In this document: piece after piece, positions 36,958-45,818 of the stretch
Numbering within the stretch: position 1 is the stretch's first letter
Layout: the number at the start of each line of letters is the position of its first letter
From: Pseudomonas iranensis
GTDB taxonomy: Bacteria; Pseudomonadota; Gammaproteobacteria; Pseudomonadales; Pseudomonadaceae
Direction of reading: 5' to 3'
Assembly (NCBI RefSeq): GCF_014268585.2
Contig: NZ_CP077092.1
Location: 744,001-808,000 of the forward strand
Length of the DNA stretch: 64,000 nucleotides
Notes under the pieces: generated by a model
The model's input: the letters and a program-made list of their open reading frames with translations, nothing else
The model's database searches: none
What the model was told of the DNA's origin: nothing
Position numbers and translations under genes: made by a program

Positions 36958-38706
36958 TTAAAGCGAATTCCACAACGAATCAAAATCCTCCTCTCCTCCG
37001 CCATTCTGCGCAGGATCCAGCGAGCGATAGGCGAACTGGTTGAAGCTGTGCGTACTCGCCACCCGTCGATCCAACCCCGCGCGGTGTTCTTCGCCCTGGG
37101 TGTTGATCAACACCTTGTTGCCTTCCTGAAAGGGCAGGCGCGGCGCAAGTACGGTGGCCGGCACATCGATCGCACTGATTTCCGGCAGTAATAAGCCGCG
37201 CAAATACTGGCTGTGATCATCTTTCGTTCGGACCAGTTGCAAGCCGCACGGCTGCGCGTGTGGCGCGACCAGTTCAATGCCCATCTGTGTGCCGCTGCCG
37301 CGCACCTGGCGGATCCAGCGAATCACCGCAATGCTCCAGCCTTTGCCCTCGCTGTCCTGAATGCCGAGCATTTCCCCGGCCTGCAATTCCGCCGGCACTT
37401 CGCTCGGCCAAGCCAGGCAATAGCCGCCGGGGCTATGGTTGATCACCGGCAGGGCGTAAGTCGGATAATTCGGCGCGTTGCTTGGGCCTTCGTCTTCGGG
37501 CAATTGGTCGTACTGGATTTCCTCGTATGGCAACAGCTCATCGTTACTTTGCGGCGCAGCGTCGAACGCCTGACTCCAGCTGTCCTTTTCGCCGTTGGCC
37601 ACGACGCTGCTGAAGTTTGCCGCGCGGGCACCGGGATGTTTGAGCAACTCGCTGAAGGTGCGCTCGCCGCCGAGGTAGAAGTGCAGGGCGCTCATGCCAA
37701 CGCACACGGTCAGCGTGCCCTGGCCGGCGATGCGTTGAAAGCTGCGTTCGGCCGCTTGGCCCCAGGTAGCGTGCAGATGTTGCAGGGTGTCGACGCTGAG
37801 GCCGGCGGAAACGGGTAACGGGGTCGAGGTGGACTGGTGCAGCAGGTGCGTTTCGAGCTGTTTGACCAGCGGTTGCGGATCGAAGCCCTGCAGCCCACTC
37901 TGTTGTTCGCTGCGAAACATCTTGCGGTAGCGCGGGCCGACATCGAGTTCCGGACTGACCGCAAACAAGCCGTCGTCGGCGCTGCCGGGATGCAGTTTGA
38001 GCAGGGCGCTCCACGGCTCGATCACCTCGGCCAGCCGGGCAATCTGGCTTTGACGCAATTGATTGCAACGGGCACTGCCCAATAGCAGTGCGGTGATGTA
38101 GGTCTGTTCGACGCTCAGTTCGCTGGTCAAAAAGGCCAGATCATCGCGCAGCCGCCGTTGTTGCAGCTGCAATTGCGCCGCGCTGCGATACAGCTGATGC
38201 AATTCGAACCACACATGCTCGGGTGGAGAACTGTACAACCGCGTCGCACGCACCAGTTGCGCCTTCAGCGCGTGCGCGGCACGTTGCAATGCGGTGCTGA
38301 CCAACGTCGCGCGGTCCTTGCTGTATTTGGGCAGGATACGCAGGGCGATCTGTTTATAGCCGATGGCCAACTGGCCTTGCAGGGCCTGACACAGGTTGCT
38401 GACTTTGCGCGAACGCTCGTCGAGCATGATCGCCTGATGCAGAAAGTGCCGTTCCAGATGCTGGCAGACGAAATACACCTCGGGCCGCAGCAGCTCAAGC
38501 AATTGCAGGCGATTGTCGCTGGGGGTGAGCAACAGGTTCAGTTCGCCGAGGCCTTGATAAAGCAGGCGGGCGGTTTCGCCGATGTTGGCCTTGGGCAGGC
38601 CGGCGATCCAGCGCTTGAGATCACGCGGGCTGGCGTCGCAGAACGACAGGCGCGTTTGCGTGGGAGTCGGAGCGCGCAGCTTGGGAGAAAAGTTGGTCTG
38701 GCTCAT
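36958..38706 (-). CDS. fimW: FimW-like cyclic-di-GMP receptor
   Basis: A 582-residue cytoplasmic protein, start ATG 38706. Residues 1 to about 370 are helical with no known motif. The C-terminal part has a PilZ-like beta-barrel: NHSPGG at 423-428 fits the [D/N]xSxxG loop, with RWIRQVRGSGTQMGIELVAP near 485. The RxxxR half of the PilZ site is not seen before it. The position next to serB matches PA4958, named FimW, a c-di-GMP effector for surface attachment and type IV pili polarity. The fimX gene that separates them in P. aeruginosa is not present here. Ligand binding is inferred. Confidence 0.72.
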   Translation of the reverse strand: MSQTNFSPKLRAPTPTQTRLSFCDASPRDLKRWIAGLPKANIGETARLLYQGLGELNLLLTPSDNRLQLLELLRPEVYFVCQHLERHFLHQAIMLDERSRKVSNLCQALQGQLAIGYKQIALRILPKYSKDRATLVSTALQRAAHALKAQLVRATRLYSSPPEHVWFELHQLYRSAAQLQLQQRRLRDDLAFLTSELSVEQTYITALLLGSARCNQLRQSQIARLAEVIEPWSALLKLHPGSADDGLFAVSPELDVGPRYRKMFRSEQQSGLQGFDPQPLVKQLETHLLHQSTSTPLPVSAGLSVDTLQHLHATWGQAAERSFQRIAGQGTLTVCVGMSALHFYLGGERTFSELLKHPGARAANFSSVVANGEKDSWSQAFDAAPQSNDELLPYEEIQYDQLPEDEGPSNAPNYPTYALPVINHSPGGYCLAWPSEVPAELQAGEMLGIQDSEGKGWSIAVIRWIRQVRGSGTQMGIELVAPHAQPCGLQLVRTKDDHSQYLRGLLLPEISAIDVPATVLAPRLPFQEGNKVLINTQGEEHRAGLDRRVASTHSFNQFAYRSLDPAQNGGGEEDFDSLWNSL

Positions 38707-38772
38707 GAGCAAAACCATAGCAGCAAATGCCGCAGTTTGCGGAAGCAGCCTCGGCTGCTTCCGCGAACAGGG

Positions 38773-39633
38773 TCACGCTTTTGGCAGCGCCAGACCTTGG
38801 CCCATCTGCACTGGCGAGCCGGCCACCAGCTCTTCGGCCCACTTCACCTGATCCGGGCCAAACAGCACGATCGCCGTTGAACCGAGCTTGAAGCGTCCCA
38901 GTTCCGCGCCTTTTTCCAGATGAATCGGTGCGCGTGCGGCTTCGTCGTAGCGGAAGGTTTTCAGCTCGCGCTTCGGTGGTGTGACCAGACCGGCCCACAC
39001 GGTTTCGATCGAAGCGACAATCATCGCACCGACCAGCACCACGGCCATCGGCCCGCGTTCTGTATCGAAGATGCACGCCACACGCTCGTTGCGGGCAAAC
39101 AGCTCCGGGACGTTTTCGGCAGTAGTCTGGTTTACCGAGAAAATCCGCCCCGGGATGTAGACCATTTCGCGCAGGGTGCCGGCCAGCGGCATGTGCACGC
39201 GGTGGTAGTCCTTCGGCGACAGGTAAATAGTGGCGAAGTCGCCGCCCATGAACGGTGCTGCGTTGGCCGCATCACCGCCGAGCAATTCGAGCACGCTGAA
39301 ACTGTGGCCCTTGGCCTGGAACACGCGACCGTGCTCGATCGGCCCGAGCTGGCTGACCGCACCGTCGGCCGGGCTGAGGATCGCGCCCGGAGTTTCGTCC
39401 AGTGGACGCGCGCCGTCTTTCAACGCACGCGTGAAGAATGCGTTGAAGTGCTCGTAAGCGGTCAGGTCTTCGACCAGTGCTTGCGACATGTCCACTTGAT
39501 AACGCTTGGCGAACCATTGGGTGAAGGCATTCTTGAACCAGCGCACGCGGCATTCGGCGATGCAGCCGGCCAGGCGCGACAGCAGGTGGTGCGGCAGCAG
39601 GTACTGGCTGAGGATAAACAGACGCTCTTTCAT
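38773..39633 (-). CDS. psd: Phosphatidylserine decarboxylase proenzyme
   Basis: A 286-residue membrane-associated enzyme that makes phosphatidylethanolamine. Start ATG 39633. The proenzyme is cleaved at the LGST motif in [13 protein letters not shown] near 250-262, making the pyruvoyl prosthetic group from the Ser. Other conserved blocks are [12 protein letters not shown] near 86 and [10 protein letters not shown] near 144. The gene is followed by the FimW-like gene and preceded by rhdA, all leftward. Confidence 0.97.
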   Translation of the reverse strand: MKERLFILSQYLLPHHLLSRLAGCIAECRVRWFKNAFTQWFAKRYQVDMSQALVEDLTAYEHFNAFFTRALKDGARPLDETPGAILSPADGAVSQLGPIEHGRVFQAKGHSFSVLELLGGDAANAAPFMGGDFATIYLSPKDYHRVHMPLAGTLREMVYIPGRIFSVNQTTAENVPELFARNERVACIFDTERGPMAVVLVGAMIVASIETVWAGLVTPPKRELKTFRYDEAARAPIHLEKGAELGRFKLGSTAIVLFGPDQVKWAEELVAGSPVQMGQGLALPKA

Positions 39634-39642
39634 TAGTTGTCC

Positions 39643-40467
39643 TTAAAAACCTTGAATCTCGACTGGCGTGTCGGGGTGGTTGCCCCATTCGCCCCAGGAA
39701 CCGGCGTAGCCCTTGACCCGCGGATAACCGAGGGCTTTGGCCACCAGATAAGTGAAGCCCGACCGGTGATGGGTCTGGCAGTGGGTAATGATTTCCTTGT
39801 CCTTGGTGATCCCGAGGTTTTCGAGGATCTGCGGCATGTCGCTGCGGATGCGCAACTGACGCGTCTGGTCCATGCCGGCGGTCCATTCGAAATTGACCGC
39901 GCCGGGGATGTGGCCACCCTTGGCGGCGAGGACTTTCTCGCCGGAATATTCCAGCGGCCCGCGCGCGTCCCAGATCGCCAGATCGGCGGCGCCGAGACGG
40001 CTTTGCAGGTATTCGCGGGTGGCGGTCGGTTCGTCGTGCAGGGTCAGCGACACTGGGCCACCGACGGCGGCCGGCACCTGGATCGACATCGGCATACCGT
40101 CCGCCAGCCAGGCCGGCAGACCACCGTCTATATAGTGGTACTTGTCGTGGCCAATGACATCGAGCAGCCAGATGAAGCGTCCGGCCCAGCCACCGCCCTC
40201 ATCGTCATACACGACGTAGACCGCGTCTTCGCGATGGCCGAGCTCACCAAACAACGCTTCCAGATCGGCCTTCGCCGGCATCAGCCCGGGCGCCGGTGGC
40301 TGGCCGAGCTGGGTGCGTTTCGGGTCGACAAAACGTGCGCCGGGCAAGTGACCTTCGGCATACCGGGCAGGGCTGGTCAGGTCCACCAGAATCAGTTCCG
40401 GGGACTCCAGACGCGGCAGCAGGTCGCTCGGCTCGATGACAAGCGGCAGGCCAGAGAAGTCAGACAT
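39643..40467 (-). CDS. rhdA: Thiosulfate sulfurtransferase (rhodanese)
   Basis: A 274-residue tandem-domain rhodanese. ATG 40467 gives MSDFSGLPLVIEP; a start six residues earlier is possible. The second domain carries the active-site loop CQTHHRSG with catalytic Cys230, the same number and loop as Azotobacter vinelandii RhdA. The first domain is catalytically inactive but structurally alike. It moves a sulfane sulfur from thiosulfate to cyanide or other acceptors in the cytoplasm. It lies nine bases upstream of psd on the minus strand. Confidence 0.96.
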   Translation of the reverse strand: MSDFSGLPLVIEPSDLLPRLESPELILVDLTSPARYAEGHLPGARFVDPKRTQLGQPPAPGLMPAKADLEALFGELGHREDAVYVVYDDEGGGWAGRFIWLLDVIGHDKYHYIDGGLPAWLADGMPMSIQVPAAVGGPVSLTLHDEPTATREYLQSRLGAADLAIWDARGPLEYSGEKVLAAKGGHIPGAVNFEWTAGMDQTRQLRIRSDMPQILENLGITKDKEIITHCQTHHRSGFTYLVAKALGYPRVKGYAGSWGEWGNHPDTPVEIQGF

Positions 40468-40509
40468 GTGAGGTCTCCAGAGCACAAAGGGGAGGATTGT
40501 AGCGCAGGC

Positions 40510-42048
40510 TCATTGGCCGCGGCTGCTAAAGCTGTGCAGGGCTTTTTCGATGCACTGCGCGGTTTTGCCGAAGGCTTGTACGGTGATCTCGGCGAACGGC
40601 CCGCCGCCCTGATCGGCAACGACGATCATGATCACCCGGCCGTTGTTGACCAGCGAACGCAGGAACAGATGCTCACCGCGAAACAACGTGCGCAGGCTCG
40701 CTGGCAATAAGGCAGAGAATTGCCCGTTGTTCTCCGCCGTGATCCGCACCTGCGCCTGCTGAGCGAGCAGGCGTTGCAGGACTTTGCTCTGGCTGACGAC
40801 AAAACTCAGCGCCGCCGCATCCTTCGGCAAACCGGCGGTCTGGTGCACGCGCAGGGTCGAGTGCGTGCGGTCGGCCATCAGAATCATCACCCGGCGCATG
40901 CCGCTGGCCACCAGTGCCTCGCGGGCGGCGACGGTCAGGCTCATGGCATTGGTGAAGCGGCTGGGCTCGGCGAGCAGTTCGGCGCATTGCCGACGCCACT
41001 GGCCCAGATCATCCGCATTCGGCGCTGCTGCCGGGAGCATGCCGGCCGGCAAGCGACGAGTGCCCCACGGCCAGATCAGCGAAACCGCCGGGTGCCACAA
41101 ATCAGGCATCGAATGCTGACGCGCGCTGTTCGCCGCTTGCTGGTGCAACTGTTGCTGCACTTCGTCCATGGAAATCTGCAGATACAGGCTGGTCAGGTAC
41201 TGCCAGCGCTTGCTGTGCGGACTGTCCCAGGCCTGTTGCGCCGACAGCGCCAGGCCGTTGGCAAGCAGCACGGTATTGGCGGGTTGATTGAGCCAGCGGC
41301 GTAGCGTCGGATCCTCGTCGAGGCGATTCTGCTGGCGCAGTGGGTGCTCGCTGTCACGGGCAATGCGCAGCACTTTGACCAGTTCGCGTTGTTCGCTGAG
41401 CAGCAATTTGTAGCCTTGCTCGACCCAGATCGGCAGATGCCAGGCCTGGACCAGTGCCTCGGCAATCTTCAACAGGCGCACGCCGAACAATTGCTTCTCA
41501 ACCACACGTGCCGACTCGCCCTTGTGGATCACCCGCAGTTCCCACTCTTCGAGCAACTGCGGATAGGTCAGCGCCAACGGCCACAGCGGCGACAAGAACA
41601 GCAGGCTGCCCCAGTGGATGTCCTGCCACAGTCGCGCCAGGCGACTGGCAAAAAAACCGTTGGCCTGTTGTGTCGCGTGTTGGCTGATCAGTTGCAATTG
41701 GCGCAAAGCCTTGGGGATCTGCCGGTGCGGTTCGGCGGGCAGGCGCGCGAGCAATTCTTCGGTGCGTGCAAGGCCCAGGCGATTGATTGCCACCTCGAGA
41801 TTTTCCGCCGGCGCGGCCATGGTGCCGTGGGTGTGACGATTCGCCTCACGGATGATGCTCAAGGCCAGCGCCGGGCTGTCCTGCATCAGATCGGCGATGT
41901 CGCGCAGTGAGCTGCGATTGTCGCGGATCGCCCGGCAGACTTTGTCGTGAGCCTCTTGCGGTACGGGCAGGAGGACGCTGTCGAGCAGCTTGACCCAAGC
42001 CTGGAGGGTGCTCGGTTTTACCGCTGGAATGTTCGTTTCATTAGCCAT
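40510..42048 (-). CDS. HDOD-domain signalling protein
   Basis: A 512-residue cytoplasmic protein, start ATG 42048. The N-terminal half fits the HDOD fold, a degenerate HD domain: LRDIADLMQDSPALALSIIREANR near 48-71 and VAINRLGLARTEELL near 86-100. The C-terminal part from about 340 looks like a GAF-type sensor (LMADRTHSTLRVHQTAGLP). HDOD proteins work in c-di-GMP and motility signalling without enzyme activity. It diverges from motA and matches PA4955. Specific ligand unknown. Confidence 0.8.
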   Translation of the reverse strand: MANETNIPAVKPSTLQAWVKLLDSVLLPVPQEAHDKVCRAIRDNRSSLRDIADLMQDSPALALSIIREANRHTHGTMAAPAENLEVAINRLGLARTEELLARLPAEPHRQIPKALRQLQLISQHATQQANGFFASRLARLWQDIHWGSLLFLSPLWPLALTYPQLLEEWELRVIHKGESARVVEKQLFGVRLLKIAEALVQAWHLPIWVEQGYKLLLSEQRELVKVLRIARDSEHPLRQQNRLDEDPTLRRWLNQPANTVLLANGLALSAQQAWDSPHSKRWQYLTSLYLQISMDEVQQQLHQQAANSARQHSMPDLWHPAVSLIWPWGTRRLPAGMLPAAAPNADDLGQWRRQCAELLAEPSRFTNAMSLTVAAREALVASGMRRVMILMADRTHSTLRVHQTAGLPKDAAALSFVVSQSKVLQRLLAQQAQVRITAENNGQFSALLPASLRTLFRGEHLFLRSLVNNGRVIMIVVADQGGGPFAEITVQAFGKTAQCIEKALHSFSSRGQ

Positions 42049-42119
42049 GTCTGGACGAGATCTTCACTGACTGTAGACGCGCCCGGCATGGGCTAAATTG
42101 GCTTTTCGCCTGAACTGGC

Positions 42120-42146
42120 TATAGTCTGGCGCAGTTTTGCCGATAA
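42120..42146 (+). promoter_or_regulatory. Candidate FliA (sigma-28) promoter of motAB
   Basis: The -10 element GCCGATAA at 42139-42146 matches the flagellar sigma consensus in full. Fifteen bases upstream, TATA at 42120-42123 matches three of four of the TAAA -35 core. It lies about 70 bases upstream of motA and points to it, in a gap of 166 bases between the HDOD gene and motA. FliA control is usual for flagellar stator genes. Confidence 0.65.
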
Positions 42147-42214
42147 GTAGAAGAAGAGATTTTTTAACTTCCGAATATGACCTTGAACCCGACTTAAACA
42201 AGTACCTTCTACCT

Positions 42215-43066
42215 ATGGCTAAAATTATCGGCATCATCGTCGTATTCGCGAGCGTGCTCGGCGGATACGTGCTCTCCCACGGCAAGATTGCCGCCCTGAT
42301 CCAGCCCTTCGAGGTGTTGATCATCGGTGGTGCGGCCCTCGGCGCGTTCCTCCAGGCCAACCCCGGTTACATGACGATGCACGTGCTCAAGAAATCCCTG
42401 AGCATGTTCGGTTCGCGTTTCACCCACACCTTCTATCTGGAAGTGCTCGGGCTGATCTACGAGATCCTCAACAAGAGCCGCCGCGAAGGCATGATGGCGA
42501 TCGAAGGCGACATCGAAGATGCCGCCGCGAGCCCGATCTTCGCCAAGTACCCGGCGGTGCTCAAGGATGAACGCATGACCGCGTTCGTCTGCGATTACCT
42601 GCGCATCATGTCCTCCGGCAACATGGCTCCCCACGAACTCGAAGGCCTGTTCGACATGGAGCTGTACAGCCTCAAGGAAGACCTCGAACACCCATCCCAC
42701 GCGGTCAACGGCATTGCCGACGGCATGCCCGGTTTCGGTATCGTTGCGGCGGTACTCGGTATCGTGGTGACCATGGCTTCGTTGGGCGAGGGCGACCAGG
42801 CGTCGATCGGTCTGCACGTGGGTGCGGCATTGGTCGGTACCTTCTTCGGTATTCTCGCGGCGTACGGTTTCTTCGGTCCGCTGGCGCATTCCCTGGCCCA
42901 CGATGCCAAGGAAGAGCTCAACGTCTACGAAGCCATCAAGGCCTCGCTGGTGGCTTCGGCGTCCGGCATGCCGCCGTCGCTGGCGGTCGAGTTCGGGCGC
43001 AAGGTTCTGTACCCGGCGCACCGTCCAAGCTTCGCCGAGCTGGAACAAGCGGTTCGCGGTCGCTAA
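42215..43066 (+). CDS. motA: Flagellar motor stator protein MotA
   Basis: A 283-residue inner-membrane protein with four helices. ATG 42215 gives MAKIIGIIVVFASVLGGYVLS; the in-frame region back to 42137 overlaps the promoter and is rejected. The conserved GMPGFGIVAAVLGIVVTMASLG holds the third helix and the proline near 174, and YEAIKASLVASASGMPPSLAVEFGRK is typical of the C-terminus. With MotB it makes the proton channel that drives the flagellum. motB follows three bases after the stop. Confidence 0.97.
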   Translation: MAKIIGIIVVFASVLGGYVLSHGKIAALIQPFEVLIIGGAALGAFLQANPGYMTMHVLKKSLSMFGSRFTHTFYLEVLGLIYEILNKSRREGMMAIEGDIEDAAASPIFAKYPAVLKDERMTAFVCDYLRIMSSGNMAPHELEGLFDMELYSLKEDLEHPSHAVNGIADGMPGFGIVAAVLGIVVTMASLGEGDQASIGLHVGAALVGTFFGILAAYGFFGPLAHSLAHDAKEELNVYEAIKASLVASASGMPPSLAVEFGRKVLYPAHRPSFAELEQAVRGR

Positions 43067-43069
43067 GTC

Positions 43070-44110
43070 ATGGAAAATAATCAGCCGATCATCGTCAAGC
43101 GCGTCAAGCGCATTGCCGCCGGGCACCACGGAGGGGCGTGGAAAATCGCCTTCGCCGACTTTGCCACGGCGATGATGGCGTTCTTCCTGGTGCTGTGGCT
43201 GCTGTCCACTGCTACGCCGGAACAGAAGATCGCCATCGCCGGTTATTTCAAGGACCCGGTCGGCTTCTCCGAAAGCGGCACGCCGTACATCATCGACCTC
43301 GGCGGTACACCGACCCTGGCGCCGGAAAACACCCTCAACCCGGAAGTGAAGTCGCAGCCGCAACCGGACAAGGTCACGGTCGACACCGATCAGGTTGAAG
43401 GCATGGCCGAGCAGGTCGAGAAGGAGCGTCTCGAACTGCTCCTGCAAGAACTGCAGAACAAGGTCGACGAGAACCCGCAACTGCAGAAATTCAAGGATCA
43501 GATCCTCTTCGAAATCACCCCGAACGGCTTGCGCATCCAGATCATGGACGCCGAGAACCGGCCGATGTTCGACTCCGGCTCCGCACGCCTGAAGCCGTAC
43601 TTCGAAGACATCCTGCTGGCCATGGCCGACACCATCAAAGCGGTGCCGAACAAGATCAGTATCAGCGGCCACACCGACGCCAAGCCGTACATTGGCACTG
43701 GCGATTACGGCAACTGGGAGCTCTCGGCCAACCGCGCCAACGCGGCTCGCCGTGCCCTGGTCGCGGGCAGCTATCCGGATGCGCAGGTGGCGCGGGTGGT
43801 CGGTTATGCCTCGTCGGCGTTGTTTGATCGGGAAAATCCGTTCAACCCGGTCAACCGCCGCATCGACATTGTCGTGCTGACCAAGAAAGCCCAGGCTGCC
43901 ATCGAAGGTGCGCAAGGGCCTGATGCATCGAAACCGGCGGATCAGGGTCAGAACGGTGCTGCTCCGGCAGCCCCGGTTGATCCGAATGCGCTGCCGGCGG
44001 ACAAACAGCCAGTGCCTGCTCATGAGTTGCGCGAGCGGTTGAATCTGTTTGACGATGCGGCGCCGAAACCGGCTGAGCCGGGTGGGGCGGCGCCAGCGCC
44101 GAAGCAATGA
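43070..44110 (+). CDS. motB: Flagellar motor stator protein MotB
   Basis: A 346-residue protein, start ATG 43070. The single membrane helix FADFATAMMAFFLVLWLLS holds the proton-binding Asp30. The periplasmic OmpA-like domain at about 150-280 has ISGHTDAKPYIG and WELSANRANAARRAL, which bind peptidoglycan. The alanine/proline-rich tail after about 285 is disordered. It is the last gene of the motAB unit, ending at a terminator. Confidence 0.97.
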   Translation: MENNQPIIVKRVKRIAAGHHGGAWKIAFADFATAMMAFFLVLWLLSTATPEQKIAIAGYFKDPVGFSESGTPYIIDLGGTPTLAPENTLNPEVKSQPQPDKVTVDTDQVEGMAEQVEKERLELLLQELQNKVDENPQLQKFKDQILFEITPNGLRIQIMDAENRPMFDSGSARLKPYFEDILLAMADTIKAVPNKISISGHTDAKPYIGTGDYGNWELSANRANAARRALVAGSYPDAQVARVVGYASSALFDRENPFNPVNRRIDIVVLTKKAQAAIEGAQGPDASKPADQGQNGAAPAAPVDPNALPADKQPVPAHELRERLNLFDDAAPKPAEPGGAAPAPKQ

Positions 44111-44112
44111 TT

Positions 44113-44147
44113 AAAAAAATAAACCGACAGTGATGTCGGTTTTTTTT
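44113..44147 (+). terminator. Rho-independent terminator of motAB
   Basis: AAACCGACA and TGTCGGTTT form a stem around GTGA, followed by a run of eight T, starting a few bases after the motB stop. The left flank is A-rich, so it may also work in reverse. Confidence 0.9.
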
Positions 44148-44189
44148 CGGCTGATTTTCGGCTTTGTTTTAGTGCGTTGCCAAGAGCAA

Positions 44190-44352
44190 CCCCTTCACCC
44201 CAGCCCTCTCCCCCTGGGGGGCGAGGGGGAAAGGTAGCCGTTTTGTGTGCTTTTCGAATTCGAGTTCGACTCGGTATTTCAGGTCGGCGTACGTGAAACA
44301 TTCACCTCGGTCAGTCCCCTCTCCCTCTGGGAGAGGGTTAGGGTGAGGGGCT
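44190..44352. repeat. REPIN-type inverted repeat pair (third of three)
   Basis: Arms CCCCTTCACCCCAGCCCTCT at 44190 and GGGAGAGGGTTAGGGTGAGG ending near 44350. The spacer carries CAGGTCGGCGTA and ACCTCGGTCAGTCCCC, alike to the other two pairs. It sits between the motAB terminator and the TIR gene, at the left border of the accessory module. Confidence 0.8.
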
Positions 44353-44371
44353 TATCGAAAGTGACAAAATT

Positions 44372-44857
44372 CTAGAACCCGCGACGAATTCGATTCTTCA
44401 GCTGTTCATGAAACATCTCCGCATCGCGCTTGTAAGCCCCCTTGACCGATTCGCTGATCGAATCCAGCGCCGTCGACCGCTTGTTCGACACCTCATCACG
44501 ATACGCATCGATAAAGAAATCCAGATCGCTGGCCGTGCTCAGCTTCGGCCACTTGTCCAGATAGATCGGCAATTGCGCCGGCCCGGTCTTGAACGTACAG
44601 ATCCGCCGGTTGCTGATCGTCGCCTCGCCGATTTCGAACGGCACCCACCACGACAGCGCAGTCTTCTCCGATACCACCGCCAGCAGATGTGTGCACTCGG
44701 TGATGTTGCGGGTAATGACCCCGGTAATGTCATCGGTGGTCTGCGATTCCGGATCCAGCACGTCGAGGTAAGTCCTGATCTTCGCCTGGGTCAGGCGGGT
44801 GTTGATGGCGATCGCATGGGCGCGATCCATGTGGCGATAGCTGATAAAGACTGGCAT
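44372..44857 (-). CDS. TIR-domain protein of a TIR-caspase module (Thoeris-like)
   Basis: A 161-residue protein. ATG 44857 shares one base with the stop of the caspase-like gene (TGATG), so translation is coupled; upstream residues in this frame lie inside that gene. It begins MPVFISYRHMDRAHA, the first TIR strand and BB-side residues. SWWVPFEIGEA at 69-79 is the conserved helix with the likely catalytic Glu75 of NAD-cleaving TIR enzymes. No other domain or membrane segment is present. In Thoeris systems such small TIR proteins sense phage and make a cyclic ADP-ribose-type signal; here the partner effector would be the caspase. Activity is inferred. Confidence 0.82.
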   Translation of the reverse strand: MPVFISYRHMDRAHAIAINTRLTQAKIRTYLDVLDPESQTTDDITGVITRNITECTHLLAVVSEKTALSWWVPFEIGEATISNRRICTFKTGPAQLPIYLDKWPKLSTASDLDFFIDAYRDEVSNKRSTALDSISESVKGAYKRDAEMFHEQLKNRIRRGF

Positions 44858-45816
44858 CAGAAATGTCCTTTGAGGGCGAGTTCGCGGTAATAGGCGCCGA
44901 GTGCCGTCAGGCGGCAGCCGGTCGAGTGAATGGCGGCGTAGTACATGTGCTCGGCGTCGACCGGTTCGATCAGGCTGTGGCGGTTGCACTTCTGCAACTG
45001 AGCGAAGACCTCGCCGTGCTCAGGCACGAACGCCTTTTCGGTGGGTTCGTAGCTGGGGTCGAGCGGCAAGACCGATTCGGCTTCGGCAAACCAGTCCGGC
45101 AATTTGCGCAGGATCTCTTTGGGAATCAGCGGCGAGACTTCGCGCAGGGAAATGAACTGCGACACATTGGTCTTGAACACCGGGCGCTGTTCCCAGGCAC
45201 CGAGGGCGTTGTCGACGAAGGAATACAGACTGCCGGGGGTGATTTTGCCGAGGATATTCGCCGCGCCGCCATGCAGCGCTTGCAGGAGCAGGCCGGTGAA
45301 CACGCCGTGCTGAGCGCCCTCCAGCGCCGGCTCGGCTTTTTTGCAGGCGGTGAGGATCGTCAGACCCTCGCTGACCATGCTGCTCTCGCTGCGCAGGGCG
45401 CGCACTTCGCCGGCGGAACCGCTTTCGCAGCAGTCGAGAATGATCACTTTGTTTTTGATCCGCGTGGCTTTGTCCGCCCAGTTGAGAATGTCGCTGATGC
45501 GGATGCCGTCCTTGGCGTTGCGGTAGTCCTGGGGTATCAGCATGCCTTCGTCAGTGTCGGCATCGAAACCGCCATGACCGGCGAAATACAGCAGAGCGAC
45601 GTTGCAGTCGCCGGAAAACAACTCGCGGATCTGGTCTTCGAGTTTTTCCCGGCTCAGGTAATCCTCGGCAGATGTCAGTACGACATTTTTGAAGTTGGGG
45701 TCGCCGTTGGCGTTGCTTTTCAATACCGAAGCCATGGCCATGGCGTCGTTGCAACAGCCGCTCAGCCCGCCAATATGCGTGTAATCGTTGATGCCGATGA
45801 ACAATCCCTTGCGCAT
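44857..45816 (-). CDS. Caspase-like (C14) protease, TIR-caspase module
   Basis: A 319-residue protein. ATG 45816 follows AAGG at a fair distance; GTG 45822 is the alternative. The N-terminal 210 residues are a caspase p20-like fold: KGLFIGINDYTHIGGLSGC, then LLYFAGHGG with catalytic His81, then VIILDCCESG with catalytic Cys129 or Cys130. The C-terminal 110 residues are unassigned and may bind a signal or substrate. Bacterial caspase-like proteases are often cell-killing effectors in defence. The pairing with TIR resembles the Thoeris form described recently as type IV, which uses a TIR-made nucleotide to activate a caspase. The substrate here is unknown. Confidence 0.85.
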   Translation of the reverse strand: MRKGLFIGINDYTHIGGLSGCCNDAMAMASVLKSNANGDPNFKNVVLTSAEDYLSREKLEDQIRELFSGDCNVALLYFAGHGGFDADTDEGMLIPQDYRNAKDGIRISDILNWADKATRIKNKVIILDCCESGSAGEVRALRSESSMVSEGLTILTACKKAEPALEGAQHGVFTGLLLQALHGGAANILGKITPGSLYSFVDNALGAWEQRPVFKTNVSQFISLREVSPLIPKEILRKLPDWFAEAESVLPLDPSYEPTEKAFVPEHGEVFAQLQKCNRHSLIEPVDAEHMYYAAIHSTGCRLTALGAYYRELALKGHF

Positions 45817-45818
45817 GG

